This document shows positions 1 to 8,468 of a DNA stretch of 64,000 nucleotides, one piece after another. Position 1 is the stretch's first letter. Every line of letters starts with the position of its first letter. The DNA comes from JAQIBY01 sp963676165 (GTDB lineage Bacteria; Bacteroidota; Bacteroidia; Bacteroidales; ML635J-15). A model generated the notes under the pieces. That model had not been told where the DNA came from. It ran no database searches and saw only the letters and a program-made list of their open reading frames with translations. A program made the position numbers and the translations under genes. The DNA is taken from assembly GCA_963676165.1 (NCBI GenBank), contig OY781043.1, forward strand, positions 2,666,001 through 2,730,000, in the 5' to 3' direction.

Positions 1-376
1 GTCTAAAGGAGGGAAGTAGTTAAGTCCTATACTTTGGGGTAGCCCTTTTCTTTATGTAGAATTTCAACAAAAACATGTCAAAAAACATAATATTAATTGC
101 ATTTTTATTATATCTTTATCACACAGATAGACAATGAATAATTGTAAGTAATTATAAATGATTATAATCAATTAAATTCTTATGAAGGAAACTATGACTA
201 ACTATATCAAATAAAACTAAAAAATACAAGGATAAATAATATATATACTACAATGCAACACAACTACGTTAATTGCAAGTGCTAAGTAATAAAATATTGA
301 AATACGTTTAGATGAAAGATTAACGACCAATTTACGGAATAGTCAACAGGCTAAAATTGAAACAAAAATTATTATT
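1..376. other. A+T-rich non-coding stretch
   Basis: No coding frame is supported in the first 376 bases: all three forward frames meet stops within the first few codons and no reverse frame is long. Base composition is markedly A+T-rich. A short string at about 259-280 (ACAAC, then ACGTTA, then GCAAG) is loosely repeated at 2327-2345 on the far side of the next accessory genes; its meaning is unknown. Confidence 0.6.
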
Positions 377-1450
377 ATGATACATATAAAAATTGATGGA
401 GAAACATTAACTGTTATATTTGGAATCATTGGTGTAATTTCAATGGTTCTTTCTATATTTTTTTACATAAAGAATATGAAAAAAAGCGAAAAGCTAATTG
501 ATAAAATGAATATCTCAACAAAAAAAATTGGTAAAACAACAAAACAAGTGGAAGCAATTTCAAAGCACTTATCCTTTGGGAGCATTAAACCATTTCCATT
601 GGGGCTGGAAGATGTTATTGAACTATTGAAAGGATATGTGAAAACAGCGAAAGATGAAAATAGAGAATTTTGCTTAGACATTTATACAGATGTACCAGGT
701 TATGCCGCTTTTAGTCATAATAAATTATGGAATGATTTTTATGATTGTCTAAAAGATATTTGCTCTAAACGTGAAGCCGGCTTTCCGATTTACTGGTATT
801 TTTATTCAGAAAGACATTTAGAAAACCAAATCAAAGAACAATTTAGCAGTTGGAGGTCTTATGATTTAACCCAACTAAAAAAAGAGATTTATTTACGAAG
901 TAGCTTTGATATTGAAAAAAATGGCTATAAAACAAACGAAAAAAGATTAAATTTTCAACATGGTAGTGCTGAAAACTGTAAATATTCTAAATCAGGGACT
1001 TGTCGATCTGAGAAGGATGAAGAATGTAAAAAAATTATAGAATTGAAAATCGAATTTGATAAATTAAAAAACAACAATGAAGTTTCTCAATTTGTTGATG
1101 AAAAAGTTATTAACACGATGAAATACTTACATAATAACGCAGTTGAAAGGATTAAGCAACTTTCTAGTTCGGGGACAGTTAAATATAAAAGACTCAATGA
1201 AAATTTACCTTTTTTTGCATGGATTATTTTAGAAAAAACAGAAGTAAACAAAAAACAATATAAATTGACTCCCATTGAAGGAATTGTATCATATAATTAT
1301 TATGATGAAAAAAAAGAAGCAATTGAAAAAGGGTTTAGAACAAGCGATAGTATGCTAATTCGCTCCTTGTATGATATAGTTCATTCGAGCTCAAAACAAC
1401 AATTAGAAAGACAACTATTAGAAATTCCAAATCAACTTATTATTAATTAA
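377..1450 (+). CDS. Membrane-anchored protein of unknown function
   Basis: Not recognised. The 357-residue product has one hydrophobic segment near the N-terminus (about residues 11-30) followed by lysines, so the bulk is predicted cytoplasmic, tethered by one helix. Residues 40-60 may form a short coiled coil. The soluble part has a segment with DVPGY, then S and W/Y residues (about 104-125), and a Cys-containing stretch (CKYSKSGTC, about residues 202-210), but no motif that I can assign. It is rich in Lys, Asn and Ile. It stands alone in an A+T-rich patch next to a decayed transposase, so it looks like accessory DNA. The start is the first Met and places the anchor at the N-terminus. Confidence 0.7.
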   Translation: MIHIKIDGETLTVIFGIIGVISMVLSIFFYIKNMKKSEKLIDKMNISTKKIGKTTKQVEAISKHLSFGSIKPFPLGLEDVIELLKGYVKTAKDENREFCLDIYTDVPGYAAFSHNKLWNDFYDCLKDICSKREAGFPIYWYFYSERHLENQIKEQFSSWRSYDLTQLKKEIYLRSSFDIEKNGYKTNEKRLNFQHGSAENCKYSKSGTCRSEKDEECKKIIELKIEFDKLKNNNEVSQFVDEKVINTMKYLHNNAVERIKQLSSSGTVKYKRLNENLPFFAWIILEKTEVNKKQYKLTPIEGIVSYNYYDEKKEAIEKGFRTSDSMLIRSLYDIVHSSSKQQLERQLLEIPNQLIIN

Positions 1451-1599
1451 CCTAAAGTATTTTACGAAAAAGAAAAAATTGAAAAGATACTATCAGGAAA
1501 TAAAAAAATGAAACTTTTTTAATTATAATGTTGAAAAACATTGCCTAACATTATTTAAAGGCAAAACCAAATTTTCAGATAAAAATCACACATCAAATT

Positions 1600-2150
1600 T
1601 TGTCAAATTGACATATGGTGTTTGACGTTTTACGACCGCATATGCAATTGATACGGATAAAATTCTGAGTGTGAATGATTAGATATTTGGACAAGACGAA
1701 GCCAATTCTCTGAACAGTTTAAATCAGGCGATAATTCCATTGGTCTGATGTTGCAACAAGCTCTTCTACATGATTGTCAACTTTTGTAATTTGTTCGCTC
1801 AAATGGCTTATCATCCTTGTATGGATTTCACGAATGGCATCAACTTCCCCTCACAAAGAACGCAGGACAACTCATGTAGGTCATCTTTAAAACGGTTCGA
1901 TGACGGATCAATTTTTTCCGTAATGTTAATAGTTGATGTAATTCCTCTTCCATTGCACTTATTTATTCTCGTCAGGAAAAGTTTTTCTTTATGGAGTCAG
2001 GCATACTGTGCTATTGTTTTGGCATCAATCCAATCCAATTTCCCTCGTTTTAAGCATAGTGATTTCTTTGTCTCAAATGCTGACTTCGGGTTTATGATGA
2101 TTGCTTATAACCACGAATTATCAATAGCGTGGGAATAAACAATTTAATAG
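1600..2150 (-). pseudogene. Decayed IS110-family transposase
   Basis: Reading the minus strand in shifting frames gives recognisable pieces of an IS110-type transposase. In order: NPKSAFETKKS, then LKRGKLDWIDAKTIAQYA (about 2100-1995; compare the IS110 'GL.RGK.D..DA..IA.YA' segment, whose Asp belongs to the DEDD catalytic set), a stop codon, LHKEKLFLTR, then MEEELHQLLTLRKKLIRHR (about 1955-1900), a further frame change, and a helical stretch EVDAIREIHTRMISHLSEQ (about 1845-1790). A TQNF fragment near 1670 may be the region after the GIG motif. Several stops and frameshifts break it, so it cannot make an intact enzyme. The 3' DDE-like (transposase_20) part is mostly lost. Boundaries are approximate and no terminal repeats were identified. 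Confidence 0.72.
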
Positions 2151-2482
2151 AATACCAGACAGGTATTTTTTCTCTTTTTTGTTTGAAATTTGGTATTTTT
2201 AAGATACTTTTAAGGCAAATAAATCAGGAAACAACGAAAACCATGATAAAACAGGAATTTTTAATCAGGGAAATAAATACCCACTCTTTTTTAAAAACTT
2301 CGTTTTTTTAATGTGGTTTTTAAACAGACAACGTTATGGGCAAGTTTGAGAATGAGGCTATTAAAAAAGGTTAACATCCAATATAACAAAAAAGAAAAAT
2401 AAAAAGTGTAGACCAAATACCACTATAAAAAAAGGGGCGAAACCGAAAAGCCTAATGAGTAGGAAAAATAAATATTACGAAA
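2151..2482. other. Non-coding, A+T-rich
   Basis: Between the transposase remnant and the next gene there are only short stop-ridden frames. Position 2327-2345 carries the ACAACGTTATGGGCAAG string that loosely matches 259-280. I see no RNA gene or clear promoter. Confidence 0.5.
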
Positions 2483-2857
2483 ATGAAAACATTTATCAAA
2501 AGTTCAATCGTTTTAAGTCTTTTCTTATTACTGACATCATTTTCATGGACAAATGTCAATCTTAAGGAAATTTCTGATTCAAGTAAAATCTCCTCGACAA
2601 CAGTGGAATCCGTGGACGAGGTAATAATTACCTATGAAAAACCTGACGTTTGTAATTTGAATTATTTAGGGGAAATAAAAGTAACAGAGAAATTTTTGTT
2701 TTTCAACAATAATGGCTTAAAGTCAAATACAATAGCCGAACTGAAAAAGCAAGCCTCTGATAAAGGAGGCAGTATTGTTTATGTTTACACCGATCTGCAA
2801 AATGGATTTGCAATAGGGTTTACCAGAACAATTTCCGCATGTGTTTTTAAGAAATAA
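2483..2857 (+). CDS. Small secreted protein, RcsF/DUF4156-like pattern
   Basis: The 124-residue product begins with a typical Sec signal peptide (MKTFIKSSIVLSLFLLLTSF). The mature part has the arrangement C-N-x-L-G-E-I near residue 73, then LKKQASDKGGSIVYV near residues 103-117, and a late Cys. The pattern 'Cys + LG + (10-30 residues) + helix + GG + beta strand' is the one seen in small envelope proteins such as RcsF and DUF4156 lipoproteins. No lipobox Cys is present at the cleavage site, so it is probably periplasmic rather than a lipoprotein. The family assignment is a resemblance only; a generic exported protein is the safe call. Confidence 0.65.
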   Translation: MKTFIKSSIVLSLFLLLTSFSWTNVNLKEISDSSKISSTTVESVDEVIITYEKPDVCNLNYLGEIKVTEKFLFFNNNGLKSNTIAELKKQASDKGGSIVYVYTDLQNGFAIGFTRTISACVFKK

Positions 2858-2984
2858 ATGATAACCAACCCATAGAGGCAGTATATTTTAAAGTAGAGCT
2901 ATGTCTTCACTAAAAACCTGCAACTCTATCCTGAACAATATAGGTTTTAGCCATATTTCAAACCATCCGGTTGAAATTTTATAT

Positions 2985-3081
2985 AGGCTGTCTAAAAAGG
3001 TTTTTGTATTCGGGTAAGTATCTGTGAAGTTTTCCAAATACCTAACTCTCATACAGCATAACCATACTTTTTGGACAGCCT
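2985..3081. mobile_element. 97-bp element with IS-like inverted ends
   Basis: The left end (2985-3000, AGGCTGTCTAAAAAGG) and right end (3066-3081, ACTTTTTGGACAGCCT) are inverted repeats of 16 bp with two mismatches. Termini of the form GGCTGTCC/T-AAAAAG are common on Bacteroidota insertion sequences, so this looks like a miniature derivative or the joined ends of a deleted IS. It has no coding capacity. No target-site duplication is visible. It could alternatively act as a weak terminator stem between the convergent flanking genes. Confidence 0.5.
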
Positions 3082-3107
3082 CTTCTCTAAATCATTTTTC
3101 AGACTTT

Positions 3108-5009
3108 CTACTCCACCACAACGCGTAAAACCTCTTTATCAATTTCCAAATAATAGATGCCGGGGATTAAATCCTCAACATCCAAACGAAAATTTTGTGT
3201 TCCGCCGGAAATTTCAGTTTTCAGCACTATTTCACCAAAGACATTGATCAACTCAATCGTACCAGGATTCAACGATTCTGACAATTGCACATACAAGACA
3301 TCATGTGCTGGATTCGGAAAAACAGAAAGTTCATGTTTGTCAGAAAGTCCTGAGCTCGTAAAATCATACAAATTTACCTCCTGCGATATCTCTACCGGAT
3401 TATCGTAATCTCCATTCACAATTGCCTGAAGGAACAAGATATATTCTCCCGGTACCAAACCATTGGTATTCCAATGCGTAATCACATTTTGATAAATTCC
3501 ACCAGAAATTCCATCCGCAATCAGATTTCTATCAGCAGAAAAATCAGCAGAAGCATAATACAAACGGTATTCGCTCACAAAATACGGAGCATCAGTACCA
3601 ATAAAGTCTTGTGCATTTCCTCTCACAGGCACAAAATCATCCACTGATTGCATTGTCAAGCTATCCAAAGCCAAATCAACCACAATAGAGGTATCTCGCA
3701 CTGAAAACATCTGATTTCTCACCGTATTTGCAAAAACTACAATGGAATGCCCTGCAAACACATGCTCAGACCAAGGGAAATACAACTCAGAATTGACAAA
3801 TGACCCTGAAGATCTTCCTTCCATCACCACCTGACATTCGATCTGACATAAAAAAGCATTGATGTTGGCATGATTGGTTCCAAAATATCCTCCGGAGCCA
3901 TCGCAAACTCCACCCAAAACATTGATCGTCCCATCCTCCATAGACAATGCCTCTCCAAATAAGCAGCCTTCAACATTCAAAATACTGGAATTCATGGTAT
4001 AAAAATTCCATGTGCGCACCCGAGAATTTACCAAATGTAATTGCCTGTCTCCGGGATTAAAACTCTCCGAAACATAAAACTGCTCATTCATCATGCCTGC
4101 AACCGTGTGCTCACCCCCATCATTAAAAATCCAACCACAAGTTCTCATATCGGAATTTTGGATTGTCACATCTGCACCTGCCATAGGAAACATTCCCCAA
4201 TGAACATTGGCACAAGAGTCAATACTAACACTGTAAGGAATTTCTTCCAAGCCGGGGATGCTCACATTAAAATCCATATCTTCCACCCATACACCAGCAG
4301 GAAAGGCATACGTTGCCGTGACATTTTCAGGGAAATAAAACCATAAAATCAATGACTCATTGTGAGAAAAGCTCGCTTGGCAAGAATCTTTCAATAAAAA
4401 CTCCCATGCATTCACACATTCATCCACGTTTAACACGGACTCTCCCATGGCAGAAATTGTCACAGACTGGGCAAAACTATCCCGCTCAAAATTCAAGCTA
4501 CCACTACCAACAACAGAGCCTTCAAGCAAACCTTGACCAAAGCTCAAATCACAATCACGGATACTCACATCGGCAGTATCCATCACAAAGATTCCATATT
4601 GATATCGATAATCCATTGGGAAATTAAACTGGCAAGTATCCACCTGCATCCTTGAATGTCCCAAAGCATAATAATGTCCAGCCACACTTAAGTCTGCCTG
4701 ATTTGCCAAAATCTGACTATCATCCAAACTCACTAAATGTCCATTTAATGTCAAAGAACTCCCTTCTTCTAAAATAAGTTGCCCTTGATTGAGCAAAATC
4801 AAATCTCCATTTAACACACTATCACCATAAATTATCCACGTTTCATCCACAGCATCGTCGCCAATAATATGTTCATATTCCTGAATAGATTTGCTTGGTG
4901 TTTTTTGATTAAAATCAGGCTGAAAAGCCTGCAATTTGTACTTTGAGACAGATTGCGAATAGCCAATTAAATTGAGCACAAGGAGTAGGTATAAGCCAAT
5001 GGTTTTCAT
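3108..5009 (-). CDS. T9SS-secreted beta-helix-like surface protein
   Basis: The 633-residue product starts with a signal peptide (MKTIGLYLLLVLNLIGYSQ). The body (about residues 60-450) is a run of short beta-rich segments with alternating hydrophobic residues and turns (for example GDLILLNQGQLILEEGSS), as in right-handed parallel beta-helix proteins. The last ~75 residues are a type A T9SS sorting domain: VFPNPAHDVLYVQL, then LINVFGEIV and LIPGIYYLEI. It is therefore expected to cross the outer membrane by type IX secretion and be anchored or released at the surface. No catalytic motif is visible. It is transcribed divergently from the next T9SS cargo gene. Confidence 0.85.
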   Translation of the reverse strand: MKTIGLYLLLVLNLIGYSQSVSKYKLQAFQPDFNQKTPSKSIQEYEHIIGDDAVDETWIIYGDSVLNGDLILLNQGQLILEEGSSLTLNGHLVSLDDSQILANQADLSVAGHYYALGHSRMQVDTCQFNFPMDYRYQYGIFVMDTADVSIRDCDLSFGQGLLEGSVVGSGSLNFERDSFAQSVTISAMGESVLNVDECVNAWEFLLKDSCQASFSHNESLILWFYFPENVTATYAFPAGVWVEDMDFNVSIPGLEEIPYSVSIDSCANVHWGMFPMAGADVTIQNSDMRTCGWIFNDGGEHTVAGMMNEQFYVSESFNPGDRQLHLVNSRVRTWNFYTMNSSILNVEGCLFGEALSMEDGTINVLGGVCDGSGGYFGTNHANINAFLCQIECQVVMEGRSSGSFVNSELYFPWSEHVFAGHSIVVFANTVRNQMFSVRDTSIVVDLALDSLTMQSVDDFVPVRGNAQDFIGTDAPYFVSEYRLYYASADFSADRNLIADGISGGIYQNVITHWNTNGLVPGEYILFLQAIVNGDYDNPVEISQEVNLYDFTSSGLSDKHELSVFPNPAHDVLYVQLSESLNPGTIELINVFGEIVLKTEISGGTQNFRLDVEDLIPGIYYLEIDKEVLRVVVE

Positions 5010-5118
5010 CTTGATATTTTTTACTAAGATAGAAAAAATGACAGTTTGGAAGCATTAAGCTCTCTAAAAACTTCACTTTCAATTGTATAATATATTTCTC
5101 CCTGAAGATTTGATTTGT

Positions 5119-5126
5119 TATATTTG
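5119..5126 (+). promoter_or_regulatory. -7 promoter box TATATTTG
   Basis: Exact match to the Bacteroidota -7 consensus TAnnTTTG, 16 bases before the ATG at 5143. It lies inside the longer open frame that begins at 5083, which supports 5143 as the real start. No convincing -33 TTTG is seen at the usual spacing. Confidence 0.5.
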
Positions 5127-5142
5127 CAAAAAATCTATTCTG

Positions 5143-6681
5143 ATGAAAGCATTAAAATTAACTACAATTTTACTTTTCGTTGCAAGCCTATCGTTTGCAC
5201 AAACAGCCACCATTAGCTACTCTCAAAAAGTGGGAGGAGAAGGCAACGATTATTTTTACAAAAGTTGCATTGCTCATAATCAGTTGTGGTCAGTAGGGCA
5301 CACTGAATCAGATGACATCTTGGTTGGCGATACCAAAATTAGCATAGCAAAAGCATGGTTATATGGATGTCGCATGAACGGAGATTCCATTTTAAGTAAA
5401 GTCGTTGATGGCTCTTCTAATGATTACGCTCGTGACGTAATTGAAGGAGGTGTAAACAATGTCATTGTTGTTGGAAACACACATTCAGGAGATGGTGATT
5501 TTACTTCAGCGAATCATTATGGAAGTTCAGATGCCTTTTTAACTGTCATCGATACTTTGGGGAATTTCATGTACACGGAAAAATATGGAGGAACAGGTTA
5601 TGACATTATCCACCGAATTATCCGTACGAGCAGTGGGAATTTCCTTATGGTAGGACAAACTACCTCCAACGATGGATCACTTCCAGACAATGGAGGAACA
5701 GACACCGATGGTTGGATATATTTATTAGACGAGACTCTGGACTCAGTTTACTCTATGAAAGTGGGATTTCTTCGTGAGCAAGCATTTTACGATGCAATTG
5801 CCACTGATGACGGAGGATATATTATCACTGGAACTCTGGAACCAACAAAAGGCAGTGACGAAGCACGATTCTGGGTAGTCAAATTCAATTCTCTGGGGGA
5901 ATATCAATGGGAAATTATGGCAGGAGGATCTGCATATGACAGACCTAGTGGGCTTTTTGAATGCAGTGACGGAAATTACATGGTTTACGGAGGTGCAAAC
6001 TCTGACGATGGTTCAATTCACGATCACATTGGCGGTGCTGACGGATTTGTGGTAAAATTCACCCCTGAAGGTGACACTTTATGGTCAAAATCGTTGGGGT
6101 GGAGCGATACTGGAGAAACCATTAGCGATATTTTTGAATACAACGGGAAATATTATGCTGCCATGTTAAGCAGTCAATCCGTAGAAATTGACAATTATGG
6201 TAATGGTGACATTGTCTTGGTTGAATTCGATCAGGAAAATCAAAACTATGTCAATCATTTTGGAGGCGAAGGCTACGACCCTGCTTCAGAAAGTGGCGAA
6301 ATTTGCATTCAACACATTGAAGGGAGTGAATTCTTTGTCAGTTCATCTACCCTTTCTGAGACCCAAGACCTTTCAGGTTCGTTTGGAAGTGCAGATGCCT
6401 GGTTGTTTAAAATTGACATCACAACCGACAACGAACTCTTCAACATGAAACACAACATGGAAGTGTATCCAAATCCGGCAACCGACCGTTTGCATATTGA
6501 CTTAAATCAATACGAAACTCTCCCTCTCAATTATTCAATCTTTGACATCCGGGGAAGAGTTGTTCAACAAGGAGTTTTAACTCAAACAACAAACAACATC
6601 AATATCAATGCGTTGGAGTCAGGCGTTTATCAACTAAAAACCGACAATCCATATTTAAGCACTGTTTCCTTCATGAAATAA
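5143..6681 (+). CDS. T9SS-secreted repeat (propeller-like) protein
   Basis: From the Met at 5143 the product is 512 residues with a signal peptide (MKALKLTTILLFVASLSFAQ). The upstream in-frame Met at 5083 would add 20 residues ahead of the signal peptide and precedes the promoter box, so it is rejected. The body contains recurring blocks of the type YGGTGYD...G...GQTTSNDGS and DGGYIITGTLE, with about seven copies at ~50-60 residue spacing, typical of beta-propeller-like surface proteins of Bacteroidota. The C-terminus is a type A sorting domain (VYPNPATDRLHIDL, then IFDIRGRVVQQG and LESGVYQLK). Function beyond surface location is unknown. Confidence 0.85.
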   Translation: MKALKLTTILLFVASLSFAQTATISYSQKVGGEGNDYFYKSCIAHNQLWSVGHTESDDILVGDTKISIAKAWLYGCRMNGDSILSKVVDGSSNDYARDVIEGGVNNVIVVGNTHSGDGDFTSANHYGSSDAFLTVIDTLGNFMYTEKYGGTGYDIIHRIIRTSSGNFLMVGQTTSNDGSLPDNGGTDTDGWIYLLDETLDSVYSMKVGFLREQAFYDAIATDDGGYIITGTLEPTKGSDEARFWVVKFNSLGEYQWEIMAGGSAYDRPSGLFECSDGNYMVYGGANSDDGSIHDHIGGADGFVVKFTPEGDTLWSKSLGWSDTGETISDIFEYNGKYYAAMLSSQSVEIDNYGNGDIVLVEFDQENQNYVNHFGGEGYDPASESGEICIQHIEGSEFFVSSSTLSETQDLSGSFGSADAWLFKIDITTDNELFNMKHNMEVYPNPATDRLHIDLNQYETLPLNYSIFDIRGRVVQQGVLTQTTNNININALESGVYQLKTDNPYLSTVSFMK

Positions 6682-6699
6682 TCTTAAAAGATTTTGATT

Positions 6700-6739
6700 T
6701 TTCGCATAGGAAAAATATATAAATTTGTCCTATGCGAAA
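6700..6739. promoter_or_regulatory. 12-bp inverted repeat around -7 box and start codon
   Basis: TTTCGCATAGGA (6700-6711) and TCCTATGCGAAA (6728-6739) are perfect 12-bp inverted repeats separated by 16 bases. The spacer contains a perfect -7 box TAAATTTG at 6720-6727, and the right arm contains the histidine kinase ATG (6732). A TTTTG at 6692-6696 lies 23 bases before the box as a possible -33. The arrangement fits an operator covering the promoter; it could also be a hairpin ending the upstream gene, but a clean T-run is missing. Confidence 0.6.
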
Positions 6740-8468
6740 TTTCTTTTCCATCGCACATAAAATCACGCTGCAGCTAATTCTTACAGGAAGTTTAGCGACA
6801 CTCATATTGGGAACATACGCTTACCATGCTTCCCGTAGAGCTATGCTCGACAGGACATACGAGCAACTTACCTCTGTGCGAACAGAAAAACAGCATCGCT
6901 TAAAGAACTTTTTCAATGACAGAATCAGTGAATTAAACCACTTAGCTGAAACCTCGGAAAGTACAGTATTCGTTCCTGGCACATTAGTATCTGGATGCAA
7001 TTCAGCCCCTCCTGATTTTCTCTATAACAACTACATCAGCAACCTGTATTACATTCCATTAGAAGGTGATCAATGCATTCGTTTTTATCACAGCGACGAG
7101 GGAGCAACAAAGGAAGTCATCAACATTCCCGACTGGATAAGTCATGTGACAGACAATGCAAATGACATTCAGATTATCGACTACACTGCAAAATCGGATG
7201 AAAACTATATTTTCCACATTGTCCGCAACATTCGTAAAGATGGTGAATTAAGAGGGAAAATTGCCATAGACATCCCCCAGAAATTCATCAATGAAATCAT
7301 GTTCGAAAACAATCCGCACAACGGACTGGGAAAATCGGGGGAAGCATATCTTGTGGGATGTGACAGCCTTATGCGTAGTACATCGCGTTTTCAACAAGAA
7401 GCGATTATGAAAATTCAAGTTTCCACTCCTGGATTAATTAAATCCCTCAACGGAGAAACAGGGACTGATATTTTTCCTGACTACAGGAACATTGAAGTCA
7501 TTAGCTCGTATGCACCACTGAACATTGAAAATCTGAACTGGGCAATATTTGCAGAAATTGACCTGAGCGAAGCAATGGTACCCATTCACGATTTACGAAA
7601 TAAGTTCCTGTTTCTTGGCGTATTAATTGCCAGTTTACTTTTTGTGCTCGCTTGGTTTCTTTCTCGATGGATTAGTCGTCCCATCATGGAATTAAGCAAT
7701 GCCTCAAAACTATTGAGCGAAGGGCAAACACCACAAACAATACAAGTCAAAAGCAATGATGAAATCAGAGACTTGGCGACACAGTTTAACGAGATGGCTC
7801 AGAAAATTCAGGAACAAAAGAAAAATCTGAAACTTTCCAGAACCCGATCACTTCGCTCTATGATTGATGGTCAAGAGAAAGAAAGACAAAGACTATCCAG
7901 AGAACTTCATGACAGCTTAGGACAAATGCTCATCGCACTGAAATTAAAGTACTTATCCGAAACTAACGAACAAGCTAGCAACGAACTCCTTAACCTGATT
8001 GATCAAACCATTGAAGAGACACGCAGGCTTTCCAATGATCTTAAACCTGCGGAACTGGATGAGTTTGGATTGATATCAGCACTCGACCGATTACGTAAAA
8101 CCGGAGAGTCTATTGGAGATCTTGAAATTCATTTAGACACCGAAGCAATTCCTGAGCAGATAAACCGAAAAGTTCAAACGTACATTTATCGTATCGTGCA
8201 GGAAGGCATAAACAATATTGTTAAGCATGCAAAGGCAGAAAAGGCTGACATCATCTTTCAAACCATAGATAAGGAACTCATTATTTATATCAAAGACGAT
8301 GGACAAGGCATGTCAACAGAACCTGTCAATTGCAATCAACATCATGGGTTAAAAAATTTAGAAGACAGAGCAAATATTCTCGGAGGGGAAATTCAGATCA
8401 AATCAGAACCCAATGTCGGTACTCAACTTATTATTCGCTTACCAATAAACTCAAAAGTGCATGAATAA
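6732..8468 (+). CDS. Sensor histidine kinase (Cache-like, HAMP, HisKA_3)
   Basis: Membrane sensor kinase of 578 residues. Transmembrane helices at about 10-30 and 291-313 enclose a periplasmic domain with the Cache-type signature GKSGEAYLVG (201-209). A HAMP segment follows (about 314-366), then a HisKA_3 dimerisation helix with ERQRLSRELHDSLGQ, phospho-accepting His at 393. A GHKL ATPase domain completes it (N-box QEGINNIVKHAKA, G1 box DDGQGM). It should phosphorylate the NarL-type regulator encoded next, whose start overlaps this gene by 8 bases. The -7 box ends only 4 bases before this ATG, so the transcript may be leaderless. Context with a porin and an ammonium transporter suggests, but does not prove, a nitrogen-related signal. 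Confidence 0.93.
   Translation: MRNFFSIAHKITLQLILTGSLATLILGTYAYHASRRAMLDRTYEQLTSVRTEKQHRLKNFFNDRISELNHLAETSESTVFVPGTLVSGCNSAPPDFLYNNYISNLYYIPLEGDQCIRFYHSDEGATKEVINIPDWISHVTDNANDIQIIDYTAKSDENYIFHIVRNIRKDGELRGKIAIDIPQKFINEIMFENNPHNGLGKSGEAYLVGCDSLMRSTSRFQQEAIMKIQVSTPGLIKSLNGETGTDIFPDYRNIEVISSYAPLNIENLNWAIFAEIDLSEAMVPIHDLRNKFLFLGVLIASLLFVLAWFLSRWISRPIMELSNASKLLSEGQTPQTIQVKSNDEIRDLATQFNEMAQKIQEQKKNLKLSRTRSLRSMIDGQEKERQRLSRELHDSLGQMLIALKLKYLSETNEQASNELLNLIDQTIEETRRLSNDLKPAELDEFGLISALDRLRKTGESIGDLEIHLDTEAIPEQINRKVQTYIYRIVQEGINNIVKHAKAEKADIIFQTIDKELIIYIKDDGQGMSTEPVNCNQHHGLKNLEDRANILGGEIQIKSEPNVGTQLIIRLPINSKVHE

Noticed and set aside
1770..2138. Plus-strand open frame of 122 codons
   Set aside because: It is the antisense shadow of the decayed IS110 transposase; the minus strand gives family-like sequence and the plus strand does not.
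2129..2311. Plus-strand open frame of 60 codons
   Set aside because: Low-complexity product, no promoter or family resemblance, in non-coding A+T-rich DNA.
259..2346. Integron attC sites
   Set aside because: The short strings lack paired inner and outer inverted cores, and no integron integrase is seen in the window.
4041..4627. Plus-strand open frames inside the T9SS gene
   Set aside because: They lie antisense to a well-supported coding gene, and their His/Thr-rich products are typical of reverse-frame noise.
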